64,000 nt of DNA from Liolophura sinensis (Eukaryota > Mollusca > Polyplacophora > Chitonida > Chitonidae). Positions 1-13,500 of the stretch are shown one piece after another. A program made the translations under genes and the position numbers. The notes under the pieces were generated by a model. The model was not told the DNA's origin, ran no database searches, and saw nothing but the letters and a program-made list of their open reading frames with translations. The stretch covers positions 34,461,187-34,525,186 of the forward strand of contig NC_088301.1 in NCBI RefSeq assembly GCF_032854445.1. Reading direction: 5' to 3'. The number at the start of each line of letters is the position of its first letter. Positions within the stretch are counted from its first letter, which is position 1.

Positions 1-345
1 GCTCTGGCTGGTTTCACCCACCATAATGCTGGTTGCTGACAAATAACTGAAATATTCTGGAGTGTGGAGTAAATTAGAGGGGCCAAAAAATATAGTAGAA
101 ATATGGTACTGGTAAGTGAGTCTTTGGAAGCAGCCAATGTTCAGCGTACATGTAGGGTATCCCTCAGTGATTTTATATTTTATCATGCTGGCTTCCTCTC
201 TGGGCGAAGGTCTGCCAACAACGTGTGGATGGTCATGGGTTTAGCCCAGTTTTGTCCCACAATATTAATGCTTTCAGCCGTCATATTAGTGAAATATTCT
301 TGATCACAGAGTAAAACACAATTGAAATAAATAAATAAGTAACTT
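1..345 (+). repeat. Two decayed SINE-tail fragments
   Basis: Bases 1-75 (ACCATAATGCTGG...GAAATATTCTGGAGT) and 203-342 (GAAATATTCTTGATCACAGAGTAAAACAC followed by AATAAATAAATAAG) match the recurring tail seen in at least five other places in this window. The left end of the first copy is cut by the window edge. The stretch to 1,561 otherwise shows only intronic AT-rich DNA. Confidence 0.6.
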
Positions 346-1129
346 TTACATTTTATAGACATGATCTTTTATGTAATGCTTTTGACGTCATACATACGCA
401 CATGTACATTGGCATTTGTAAATGAATTGTACATGTATACACCTTTGTCACTATAAAAACGCATCTAATGTGTAGGTTTGTAAATACCTACATGTACCTG
501 CACTAGGAATGCCTTCATATATATATAGTAGTGATCACACAACGCATTTGTACACACTGTACATAGTCCCAGATATTTGAATATTTCCCCCAAACTGTAT
601 ATGTAGCCTCAGGTGGTTTATATATCTGATTAGAAAAAAAAAAGAAACCATCTGGAAAGTTATATGCCTCTTTCTAGATGGTCAGATATGCTGTGCAAGT
701 TTTTTTAGTTCTGGAAAGGCTGATTCAGGTTCATAAGTTACAAGTATAACAGGTTGGATTGCCCTGTTAGATGCATTGTTTGCTGTTTTATATACATATA
801 CATGTACCTACAATGTAGCAATTAGTTCACATCAGTAGTACTATACTATAGTGTTTTTGTACAGTGTGTTTAGTATAATGGACACAATCTATTACATTGC
901 ATAACAATTGTCTGTACTTTATTAACTTTAATTCATTGGTAAGCCCAAAACCAGCCCTTTAATGTGGGGTTCAGCAGTCAGTGACTTGGTGCATAGCTGA
1001 CTGTTGCAGCTGAAAACAAACAAAGAAATTATTCTGAAATAGTAAAGTTCCTTATTTAATAATTTATTCACTGCATAGGGCTCCATATCTTTCTATCTGT
1101 ATGGTTAAGACATTGAATAGGTGCACCTT

Positions 1130-1315
1130 TCAGGTTTGTAGTGTTTTGGCTGTTGACTAAAATCTAGAAATTCATCAGGTACACGTAGCTGGTGAAGGCC
1201 ACTGGTTACTCTGGACACAGGTTTCCTCTACTCATAAACGTGATCACCATTATGCATGTCATATTAGTGAAAAGTTCTTGAGCACAGCAATTGAACAGCA
1301 ATCAGTCAATCGATC
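1130..1315 (+). repeat. Decayed SINE-tail fragment
   Basis: It contains CATATTAGTGAAAAGTTCTTGAGCACAG, related to the 'GTGAAATATTCTTGAG' tail motif of the other copies, and is followed by A-rich DNA. It lies in the intron upstream of the first visible RIC1 exon. Confidence 0.45.
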
Positions 1316-1561
1316 ATCCAAATCTTTCAAAAAACAAAAAAAAAAAAAACAAGAAAAAAGGTCACAGCTTTCAACGTTTGTAATCACTTGCTGTCTGTGT
1401 GGTGATGTGGAACGTTAGCTTACCTGTACCTTGAATATAACCATAAACATGTCCATGTGAAATCTTTCTGTTGTATTTAGTAAGATAACGATGTATGTGA
1501 CCTTCCCCTTTCTGGCCTGTATCAAATGTAAGGGTAAAAGAGAATTTGTTTCATGTTCCAG

Positions 1562-4500
1562 CCATCTGTGTTACTCTGCTGTTACACCCAGTCAGCATTA
1601 CACCAACAGGAAGTCGGGACATTTGATCAGGCAGAGTGGAAAGCAGACTCCTGTATGTTAGCAGTCACGGTAAGATTTCTACAATATGCGATTTGTAGCA
1701 ACAATTTTGAAGAGCACAAATTTTCAGAGAGTGCAATTTTGTTACATGTAATTCTTTTGATTCAAGCCGGCTTAATTGAGGGTTCTGTTTTAAACAGGTC
1801 TTGTGACCTGTGAAGATAATTTTGTCCAGTCAGAATCAAGATGCTTTTTTCCCTGATTGTAGTTTACCCTAGATGTGATATAAAATGGTATTTGATATGA
1901 CATGTACACAGAGAGTGATGAAAGTGTTTCCATTATATCTATACATTTGGGTTATTGGTTAACATAAGAAAGTGTGGTGGATTTAAAAACTAATAAAATA
2001 ATCAGCTCTTTACTTCACTCAAGTAGTGTCTTATTTACCGAGTCTGCTGGTATGTAGCATGGGCTGGACTGAAATAACATATTTATCATAACAGAAGTTG
2101 TCCAAGTCTGTTTGCAATAATGTTTCCCTTCAGTAATTTAGCCTTGGGTGTGTCTGAGGAAAAAACAATTACAACCACTTAAACAGCCGTAGCATGTGTA
2201 CTTTCCTATTAAGTGATGTGACCATGTGTTGTGATTATGACTGCATTTAGCGAAAGTAAGTAATATGACTTCAGATTGAATTCCAAAAGTGAAGTTTTAT
2301 CTTTGTTAACTGACTAACCCCAATTTTTTTTTCCGCTTTCAGACCACCTTTGGGTATGTGGTGTTTTTCTGTGTGGATCTCGACTCCAGTGTGCCCTATC
2401 GATGCTCCCTCTATGTACAGCGGGATTCACGGTTAGATGCATGTGTTAATTTTCCAGTTTAAACGCCATCCTTAAAACTTATTGATCATGTGGCTAATAT
2501 ACCAAACTTCACAATATGAGATATAATTAGAAGCTGTATCTGTACCTGGTAGGCACATACAAAGACATTGTGCATTGCAACAAGGTTCTCAGTACTGGAC
2601 AGCCTTTGTGCTAATAAGGGACCTTTGTTTTCCCAGTCCTACGTGTTCACTCTTGCTGAACACGCTGTAAAGACAATTGAAGTCAACTAAAAAAGCTACA
2701 AGTATATACCAACTTGACATGGGCTAAAATATCAATCCATAGTGCCACGATTGGTGTAGGGCGATAGCGTGTTGATAGTCATCATGCCACAACTGAACTG
2801 AAAACAACGAAGGCTTGATACGGTCCCTTAACTTCAGAAAAAGTAGAAAAAGTATATGAAAAAATTTCATGAAACAAATGACAGTGGTTAAAGTAGAGAA
2901 GACTTAATGCAATTTTAGAAAGGTTGTGTACATATTTTTTTCTGTATTCAGTCAATTTTTGTTCGTTTGCCTGTACTAAAACTAAATTAATGCCCCGATC
3001 GTCAACATCCAATAGCAGTGTAAGCAAAGTTAAGTCAACTGCTTGTGTTGGTGTCTAAAAAAGCATTTCATGTATTGAACGAAGTTTTGCATGCATGTGT
3101 AGCACAATAACATGAGGAAATGTTCCATTCTTGAGGCCCTGCATGTATTTTAAGTAACATAAATTATCAAATTCATGACCATTACTTCTCTTCACATTGT
3201 GTATTAGAATCTATGGTAAGGTAAATGTTTTAATTCCATTATGTTAAGTTTGGCATTCATGTTTCTCCTACAGGCAAGCTCTTGATATCCTTGGTACCAA
3301 AACTAAGTTTGGAATTAAAAGAAAAATAAGACATTAGTCAGTGCATAGTTACATTTTACTAAGGAGAACAATGACATCTTTAAACTCTAGGTTGTAAACA
3401 TGTTGTCAGTATGTACTATTTTTTTGAGTTCGGAATGTTGTACTGGTTGGTATTGCAGAGCAAGTGGAGGAAAACAGCCTTCAAACATAGTCACATCAGA
3501 TGAAGTGCCTGCAGTTAGACTCACACTTGTTGTACAAGTGCAGCTGTCCGCTCAAGTTACTAGGTAAGTCTGTAAAGGCATGTTAATATTTACAGGTGAT
3601 TTGATTAAAAATGGGCCCTCTGTGGCCGAGTGGTTAGAGTGCTAGAGACAGGACCCTCTCAACAGTACGGTTGCTGTGAGTTCAAGTCTAGTTCAAGTTG
3701 GCTTCTAATCCAGCCAGTGGATGGTGGGGTTTTCCTTCCTGTTTCTTCCTACCACAAATCTGACTGCCATCGTATAATTGGAAGTATTCTTGAGAATGAT
3801 ATAAAACACCAAACAGATTGATCAGAAATTACTATTAAGGACAAATCATTTATATTACCTGTAGTTTTAGGTTTGGATGACTGTAAGTTTTTTACTGTGA
3901 CAGTGAAGTTTTCGTGATTTTGTTGGGTGTGGAAATGTCTTGGAATTGCAATGCCTGTCAGAGGCATTAATATCTTATTGCGCATGTTATTTGTGAATAT
4001 AACTTTAGCGTGAGACAGCCCATTGAATTCAGAATATGACTGTATTTTTCAAAGCTTTATGTGCTGTATTGATCGTATAGGTGATCAAAGCAATGTAAAC
4101 CTAATCTGTGTGATGTTAATTTTTACAGTTTATTGGATGTTAAAGATGAACTGGCTGTCTCGTTGACTGATGGCTGGTTAAAGAAGATAAAATGGGATGG
4201 AAATGTCAACAACAACACATCAGTACACTTACAAGATATATCTCTGTCAACAGATCTCCAGTTTGCGCGTGGTAAGTGAGAGTATGCCTAAGGAGAATCT
4301 CCTTCCACGAAACTTTGTAAAGAAAAATAGTCCTCCATTATGCCCCTTAAGATGCCTGTGATGTCCAGTTCACTTTAAGTCAAGTTAAATTTTACCATCC
4401 TTTTCTTTTGTCCATCCAAAGCATTATGTAATTTTGACACTGTCAAATCATGTATCTTTTTTGTATGTATAAAAAAAATCTCTATAATAGCCTAAAATAA

Positions 4501-7500
4501 TACTGATGTGAAGAGCAACTTACTTGTAAATGCTGATCTTTGATGGCTGAGTGGTTTTGAAGTAATAAAACAAAGTTCTTATCCAGATGATTTGCAACAT
4601 TTAAAACTATGTAGGCCTCTGCATAATGTGTCTCTTCACAGTGAATTCAGTTCAAGATGCATCAGTCCACATGATTTCTATGGACTACAGTCCTTTACTC
4701 GGAGGGTATGCATTAGTGCTCAGTAATGGCAGAGGCATTTTCTTACCAGCTTCAAATTTAAGATCACGTGCAAATGTAAGTATGCTTACCTTCACCTGTC
4801 TGTTTTGCTCACTCTTTTCCCAATATTAAAATGTAGCCACTTGTATGGTACTACATGTAGAATGGTTCATGTCATGCTGTCAGATTTATTGTTTGGTTTC
4901 CTGATTCCTGATTTCTTTGATTTATTCTATCTTTTGTGTTCATAAGCTATTATTTTATTCTCTTCTAACAATATAATTTAAATGTATTTCATTGTTCTAA
5001 ATTTATTTATTATAGTAACCATCCTGTGTTACTTGTCCGGGGGCCACTGTCACAAAATGGTGTTTCTAACATTTCCTGTAACTTTTTAAGGCGACATCAT
5101 TTATGAGAAATGTTACGAAAAACTGATTTGCAAAGTTGTGTGAAAGTGACCTCCGCTCTGTCTGTTTTCAGGTTTTCAGTCCATTCAACACTTTTATTAC
5201 TATCAAAAGCATTATTTGGTGTAAATTTTATCTTTAAAATGGGCAAGCAAGTGTTCGTATTCATTTTGAAAGTCCATGTGCATATTTTTACGGTAGAGTT
5301 TGGACCTAAATTCATCACGTTTTCCTTATGAGGTACCTTGATTATGTTGCTAGTCTCCACGTGGTATCTGGGCCCCAGATCTGAGTGATGCTGCATGTGT
5401 AGCAGTCAACCATCAGTATAGACTCATAGCCTTTGGTTGCCACAGGTATGTAAAAGAGGAACGGTGTAACGTGATGAAGAATTCAACACATTTCTTAATA
5501 GTTTAAAGTTAAAATAGAAGGTATTGGTATCCACCACTGTGCTTGAATTTCATCGACTTTAGTTAAGTTTTATTGTGGAAGGCTTTTCAATTTAATAATT
5601 TTTATTTGCCCTTATTAAATGGCCTGATAAAGGATGTTAAAGGATTATTTTGCTGTGTTTTTAAATTTTAATGAACATTTTTAAGATTGGTTTGAAATTT
5701 GTTACACATCATAGTTTGGGCACACCCTTTGTCTTAACTGGTCTTTGTCTAATGTAAAGCCTTGACTACCTTTCTCTGTTTATATTTATATTGTCATCTG
5801 TTTGTGACCTGTGTGGCTTGTGTTATAGTGGCAGTGGCATGGTCTACAGTATTGATGATGCTGTTGGTGCTCTGGTCATCTCCCACAGACTGACTGTCTC
5901 CAGTAAGGACTATCCCGGTAAGAAAGGACCAAATCTCCAGAAAAATACTGTACTTCGTTGTTGTACTAAAAAATATATGCTGGTATAAAAACAATTAAAT
6001 TTATGAAAAGTCACATGCACGTATACCATATATTGATAAAACCAAGGGGTATTCTACATAGATAAGCAATAGCTCATTATCATTATTTATATAATGGTAA
6101 AATCTCCTTCACTGATTAAAGTGGAATCTGACTGGCTAGAGTTAGATATCAATTTTGTTATTACACCCAGCGCCATGATGTCACAAAGAAACATTTTGTT
6201 TTTTGACGTTCCAGTTCAAGCTTAGCAGAGTGATGTCGTAATACAAGTTCAGTCAACTTTAAAATTACTTACACCACGTAACAAGACACGACGTCATACA
6301 AGATGTCATGTGCGACGTCACGCTATATACACAAACTTGTTGAGGCCTACAGCTAAAAGCATTTCTTAAATTGCTAAAATGCATAAAATCACAATGTTGT
6401 TGAAATATAAATAATAAACAGAATATTGGACAGTAAAGGTATTTTTCTTGTGAAAGGTGGATTTTCACCTCTCACTCGAAAAATATTTATGTTATTCAAC
6501 CTTCACTTTGCAGTGTCCTCTATATATCCTATATCTTTAATTATATAAAGAGATTACAAGTGTTATTAAGACATAAACTAAATGATGTACAGATAAGTTA
6601 GAAACTGACAGAGAATTACCAGATGCATGTGCATATCATGCAAAAGCATGAACAGCATTGAAGTGTTTGGAATATTACCATGACATGCCATGAACATCCT
6701 TACTATATTCTGTATCCATTGATTTATTTATTTTTTTGATTGGTGTTTTATGCTGTACTTAAGAATGTTTCACTTGTACAACGGTGGCCAGCATTATGGT
6801 AGGAGGAAACCGGGCAGAGCCCGGGGGGGAAACCCACAACCATCCGCAAGTTGCTGGAAGACCTTTGTAACCATTGATATTGTAAAAACAATATTATATT
6901 TGAAAATTTTTTTTTAATAGTATACATAAAAAATTATTTTCTACCACTTAGGTCAGGCTTTACCTCCACTTGCATGTACAAGGTGGTTTTTTTTAGATGT
7001 ACGAAGAGATTTTGGTTGAGCTGTGTTTATCCTTGTCTGTATTGCAGATGCTGGTCAAGTTGGAGGATGTGTCCGCATACTCCAGTGGACACCGGATGGT
7101 AAAGCAATAGCCCTGGGATGGCAGAAGGGAGGCTTCTCCCTGTGGAGTGTGTTTGGATCTCTCCTTGTCTGCACTCTAGGCTCAACCTCCTGTACATACA
7201 ATAATTATGGGTGAGTGACCCATGTACTAGCTTAGTTTGGTTCAGAATTGCAATTTTAACTTGATCATTATGAACAAAATGTTTTCAAATGTGTGGATGA
7301 CACTATGCCTTGAGTACTTGTTTTTTCTTTTTTTTTTATACATGTAAGAAGTGTGAAATGATACATTTATTATCTTTTATTAACATTACCAACCTTGCAT
7401 AAAGTTGTTTGTAAGATTGAAGTAATGTGTTTGGTGAGCCTTAGACTACATGTACTACATATCATCAAACAGCACTAAAAACATTTTTGTGACATGATAC

Positions 7501-10500
7501 ATGCATTTCTAATATTTCGTCTTTGATATTGTTCATTTTGTTTTTCCTCTTACATATATTTCTAGTGCTTCTGAAGATGAAAGTATACAGTCTCCTGTAA
7601 TAGTCAAATCAATGGTAAGATATCCATTTCTGCAAGAATCTTGAACATTCTGGATTTTGTGTTATTGCCTTCTTTATCACATTTTACATTGCTTAGAGCT
7701 GTTAAGCTACATAATTGTAATCCAGGCTTAGAGAATTAGGCAATGATGGTTAGAATCATATCAGTAGAACTTTGATGTCTCCTTAGACTTTAAATGATAA
7801 GATTTACTTTGGCTGTGGTATTCGTATTGCGACAATAATGATTGCAGTTTCTTTCAAAACACTGACTGGGCAAAATTTTAAAAATGGACACCATGTAGCA
7901 AGGCCTTAATTGCCTTAGATATTCAAGCCAGCCATTCCCATCTGGATTGGAATAGTTTGTAGAGCGGTTGGACTAGACATCCTATGCCATAAGTTTAGAT
8001 TCTAGCTAGAGAAAGAATTTTCACTGATCTTGAGATAGCTCTCTCAGAGTCAGAAATTCAGTGTGCAGTGATGTATTTCAACATACATGTATATAATTAC
8101 ATTATTGTCATGAAGAAGCTTGGTGTCGACCTGAACATAATTAATTTCCTTGAAAATTATAAAGATATATGTAAAGTTTATTACATGTACAAATTATCTT
8201 ATTTGTCATTTGCCTTGTATGTTTATTTATTTACATACCCTTTTGTTATTTTATAGGAATGGGGTGCAGAAGGCTATCATTTATGGATGGCCTGTGAAAC
8301 AGAATCTGAGAGAAACAATCACACAACATGCCCACATTTGTTACAATATTCCCTAGTGAAAAGTGCTTTAACAGTCAATCCATGTATGGTAAGTATGTAA
8401 ACCCTTGGAGAGAATAGTTTTCAGAAGTCGGATTATGTTTGAGGAGTTCAGAAATCAGTGTCCTCTAGATGACATCAGTGGTTGGTTTCTGGACCTTTTC
8501 TTGTTTGAAATAAAAAGTTGTTGAACTGTCACTGAACCTAAGTAAGCACCCAGTGGGTTTAGTTTCAACTCTTGCCTGATGGCAACATACCTGAAGTAGT
8601 ATTTGATAGACAACATTAAGATTTAAGACTCTTTCCTGTAATCAAATATGAAAAACATCTTGAGCAAATTTTTTTGTACAAGTATTTCAAAATGATAAAA
8701 CTCTTAGATAAAAAAATCTCCTGTTTCCACTGGGTCACATAGCCTGCCACACATGAACCTGTTTATCTCACCTGTGAAGTGCTGCATTAGCAAATGCCTA
8801 ATTACTAATAACTACTAGTACTGATGTAACATTTTCTTTCAACTCTTTGATTTCAGCCAAACCATGAGCACCTGTTCCTGCAGGGTGAAGATAAGTTGTT
8901 TTTGACCACAGGGGACATGCTGTTGAATTTGTCTAGTCAGACCCAGCCGTTCAGGGAAGGGGCCTCCGGTGGCTCAGGCTGTGGGGGACTTATTGGCCAC
9001 AAACAGTGGCAGCTTATCCCTATCTCTCCCAGCTACCTTACCCCCAACTGGCCTGTTCGGGTAAGTGATGGTTTTTCTGCAAACACTTTGAATACAGTTG
9101 TGGAGTTTATTGATGGGCCATAGATAAAAGTTTTGACTGCCTCATAAATGGTACGGAAAAACAAATATGTCAAAATTTCAACTTTAAGTACCCAAAATAA
9201 AGTGTGATGAGTGTGAGATTTAAATTTAGACTTGTCATAAATGCCTGTGTGATTTCACTCCCTTGTGCTTATCCTGAGAATACAAACTTGTTTTATGTTT
9301 GACTCAAACTAAGCTTCAGCGTTTTAAGTGATCTTTAGTTGATTGTAACTTTAGCATTGAAGATTCCCTTTTATCTACATGTGCATACCTGCCGTAATGT
9401 GCAGCCTAAGCACTGTCACAGTGTTTTTTGTATTTGTTTTTGTCCAGTATGCAGCTATTGATCAGACAGGTCAGTGTGTAGCCGTAGCTGGGAGAACAGG
9501 TCTGGCACATTACGCTCTCTTTACCAGGAAGTGGAAGCTCTTTGGAAACGAAACTCAGGTATGATGTTTCACTAGCCTCTCAGAGAATGTCACAGTATTT
9601 GAATGTTCAGTATACTTTATTTATGAATTTTTCCAGTAAAATTTTACAATGTTTAGCCAGGTTGGGTCATACCAAAGATTTTTTTAAAAATTTGCGCTTA
9701 GCACTGAGATGTTATCAGTATAATATGACTGGGTGGGGTGTCATGTCTGGTGCTTTTGGCTAGATGTTTCAGTGGAGGCAGCACTTTGGCGGCATGGCGC
9801 TGCCACAAAAAGACACAATATGGGTACACACACCTGATTACTCCTCCTTGTCAAAAGACAAAGGAATTGTAAGCATGAAGTTCGACCACAAGCATACATG
9901 CTGAGTTATTCATTATTTCAGGATATTAAAACATTTAAACGTTGGGATACATTCATATGAAAATTTTGTGTTTAAGTGTTATACATTTCCTACCAGGAAC
10001 GATCCATGGCTGTAACCGGTGGTATTACATGGTGGAAAGATTTCATCTGTGTTGGCTGTTACAACATGTTGGACCAGAGGGATGAGGTGGGTGATGTACT
10101 TTCTGGCTTTAGCATAGCCGCAGTATGGCTCTGATATGCTCAGGATTTCCTGCACTGATATAGGCATTATTTCACATGTTACATATCACTTTTACTATAA
10201 CATTTTGGTACTTCACACCCAGATGCCATGAAGTTAAAAAAGAAGCATTTTGTTTTATGATATTCCAAACTGAGAATAATGTCATAATGCAGGTTTAATC
10301 AACATTTTCATTAACATACAGGTATATCATTTCCCATAAACTCTCAGTTAGCGCTTGGAACTCCAATTTCCAACACTTACATGTATCAAACTGACCACGG
10401 TCATAGAAGTGAAATATTCTTGATTATTGCCCATCATGTCAGTGATCTGTTTGATGCACTGGTGTGGTGCATGTACACATATTTTCTAAATTGGTTAAAT

Positions 10501-13500
10501 TTAAATATTCCGGTTTAGATCAGTTTAACTATACTTAGAATATATGTAAATGAAATGATTGAATTTGTATAAGGAAGTAACATGTAAATGTATTTCTCAC
10601 CCTGTTTCTCTTCCTCTAGATGCGTTGTTACCCAAGATCATGCAAATTAGACAACACGTTTGCAGCAGTAGCTAAAGTCCCTTCCCAGATCTTGCTGCTT
10701 AACACATTCAGGAACTTACTGGTCGTCTTTTGTGCAGACTTACACTTCATGTTTTATAGCCTGGAGAGGAAGAATACTCAGAACAGTGAGTCGATGGAAT
10801 GTTGATGTTTAAGTTTGAAATGCTAGGATTTGGGATTTTATTATTATTACAAACCTGTCATATTATTATTCTAATTCCTCAGCCTTTTTAACTTGATGCT
10901 GGAGAAAAAACTACATTGGTTGGGGAGGTCAGTTGTGGAATTCACTAAAATTATAATTTGATCAGCCTATGCAGAATAATGCCTTCAAAATATGCTTGAT
11001 TAAACATCTTGTAAACATGTGAAAAGAGTGAAGAATTACAGTACATCTTTGTTTTATAGAAATTGAGAGTGGGAGAATAGAAGTTGAAATGTGATACTTT
11101 TTTGGAGTACTCTAATCCTTCAACCTGTTCACAGGGGAAAGAGCAATGTTGAGTGCAATTTGTGCACAATTGTAATTCAATTTTCAAGACAAAACTACAT
11201 TGGTTGAATTTGCCATTTCAGGGCTTCACAAAAACTGTAATTTTATCAGTCTACACTGAATAATACCAAACAAGCGAAATTGTTGAAGAATTACAGTGTT
11301 GTCTTTAACAGAAAGTTCCACTTTCTATATTTTTACATTTCCTAGTTTTTTGTTGCAGAGACTTGAACATAATTTTGTGGAATTTGGGTTAAAGAGGCAA
11401 TAAAATGATGAATAGTGCCTGCATGGTTAACTGTTTAGAGAAAGAGAGGTTTGTGAAATGCTTGTTTTTTGTTTTGTTTTTTTTTTTGTAGATCCCAGTC
11501 TGACTATAACCAAGCTACAGGAAGTTGCAATTGCAAACTTCATCCCTCACCCTATCTGTGTGACAGCCATAAATCTCACATCATTGAGAACAGAGTCAGG
11601 TAATGTATATGAAAGGTTCTCTTTAACAAGGTGCACAAATATTTTTTTCAACTCATGTTTTTAATTGAATAAACAGTTCATGGAAACTATTTTTTTATCA
11701 GTGTTGTTACTCACGAGTACTTAATACTTAAGTCTTAAGTACTTAATACTTTAGACTTAACTATTAAGTACTCGTGAGGTTAATTTCAGGAAGTTTTGCA
11801 AAGTATGATCACTTTCTGATATTGGTCTTAGAAGGCCAGTGTTAAACAGCTTTTTGTACATTGCTACTCATGGGAAGATGTTTGACACAGCTATCAGATG
11901 AAGTATTTGATAATAGTAAAGATATTGTTACTGACAGATTACGATTTTTCTTATACATTACTGCTCATAACCCATGGCTTGAATTTCCCTAACTGTATGC
12001 CATAACAACACACCTTTGAAGTCCTCATGCATGTTGTTTTTGTGCATATTCTTTCGTCAGGAATGAAGACTCCTGAACATAGTGATGAAGCCGAGAGTAT
12101 CATGCTGAACGTGGCGGGTAAACTCATCTTATTCCAACATGACCACTCAGGGCCTCAGATCAAGGAGGAAGAGGAGCATAATTACAGACCTGTAAGTCAG
12201 TGGTGTTTAACACTAAACGTTTACCGTTAATAAGAATTCGTATGAACCATTCTGTCACCTGACATGACATCCACAGTGAACATCTGTAGCATTCTGATAG
12301 CTTTGTAATAAGGGTACCTGTGAAGTGTTTTAATTTTAAGATTTACTTCTTAGCAATGGGCATAAAGGGGAAGTCCAATTAAAAATATTTTGTTAAGTGC
12401 TTGTTGATAGAAGAATTTTTTCAGTTCAGTATAAAAGGTAAGCATCCTTACACTGCGTATGTACTATTTTGAAAAACTGAAAGTCAAGTCTATAAACCAA
12501 TATTCAGATCAAATAACCCAGGATCCAAAATTGCTACTTTTGTACGGCACACAAATATGATGATCCAAAAAAGATCAAATTTTCAGGATATAAATATTTC
12601 ATTATTTCAGCTTCCATTTTGTGCTCCATGTGTTGTTGCCACAAATGTGGAGAATGTCTGGATGACAGCCAGAGTAGAAGGTGACAAGAAACAGCTCATG
12701 GAAGCTCTGTGGCTGAGCTGTGGAGCCCAGGGGATGAAGGTACAGGAGGGAGATACATGAACAGGCAGATAAACATGATACGTGTCACATACTGCATTAA
12801 TTAGCCTATGGCTTGATTGATAAAACAGAAAAAAATGCAACAGAGTGTGTCACAACAATACATTAATCAGCAAACTATTCTATTTCTTCTATAATTTGGC
12901 ACACCTGGTCTGATCATTTTAGCCAATATATATATGTAATTCTAGCAGGTGTATTGGGTTTCTTTTTTTTCTCACATGGTTAGACCATCTCATGGACAAC
13001 ATACTCATATCTTTACTTTTCCAAAAGGCTGGTAAATAAATGTAATATTCTACATTGAACACTATTAACATCTGTAAAGAATTAGGATAACGGGTGTTAG
13101 AAACGTCTTTTAAATTTTCAGATTTCTGAGTTTCTCTAAATGAGGTACCATCAAGTCCACATGAACCATGTGCCAGTATTTCTTTCTTTTGTGTGTAATA
13201 TTGATATATTTGTGTGTGAATAATATGAAGAAACCAAGAATTCATCGACCAAGTTCTGTTTTCTTGTATTAAACTTTTAGCATGTTGTAATGGTGTAAAG
13301 TTGGATAATTTTCAGATATCAAACTATTTATGTTTTTGTTGTTTTTTTTTACTTCCCTTGCGAAAACAGTAAACTGTATGATTTTTTATACATGAAAATA
13401 TGACCACTCCTGTCATCTCTGATATATGTAGCTGTAACATCCATTCCCTCCATGAAGACTCAAAGGCAGTTGTCAAGGTTTGAAAATAAAGGTTATATTT

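Larger units (their letters stand above)
1562..9558 (+). other. RIC1: RIC1 exons 1-12: N-terminal WD40 beta-propeller part
   Basis: These exons encode about residues 1-473 of the visible protein and correspond to the WD40-type propeller half of RIC1. Recognisable stretches are [13 protein letters not shown] (exon 1), [17 protein letters not shown] (exon 4), [14 protein letters not shown] (exon 6), LALGW-like [18 protein letters not shown] (exon 8), [10 protein letters not shown] (start of exon 10) and [15 protein letters not shown] (exon 12). Exon 9 is only 49 bp. Exon 2 ends at an unusual donor, CG|GTTAGA, so its end is less certain than the others. The exon encoding the start methionine and the usual YFLSGWPKRL-like N-terminus was not found in 1-1561. 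Confidence 0.88.

Noticed and set aside
3613-3700. A tRNA gene
   Set aside because: A- and B-box-like motifs are present, but the arms do not pair into a full cloverleaf and the sequence continues into a SINE body and tail.
5097-5396. Overlapping open frames on both strands near RIC1 exon 6
   Set aside because: They overlap the intron 5/exon 6 region in wrong frames; the real frame is defined by the conserved exon at 5,354-5,445.
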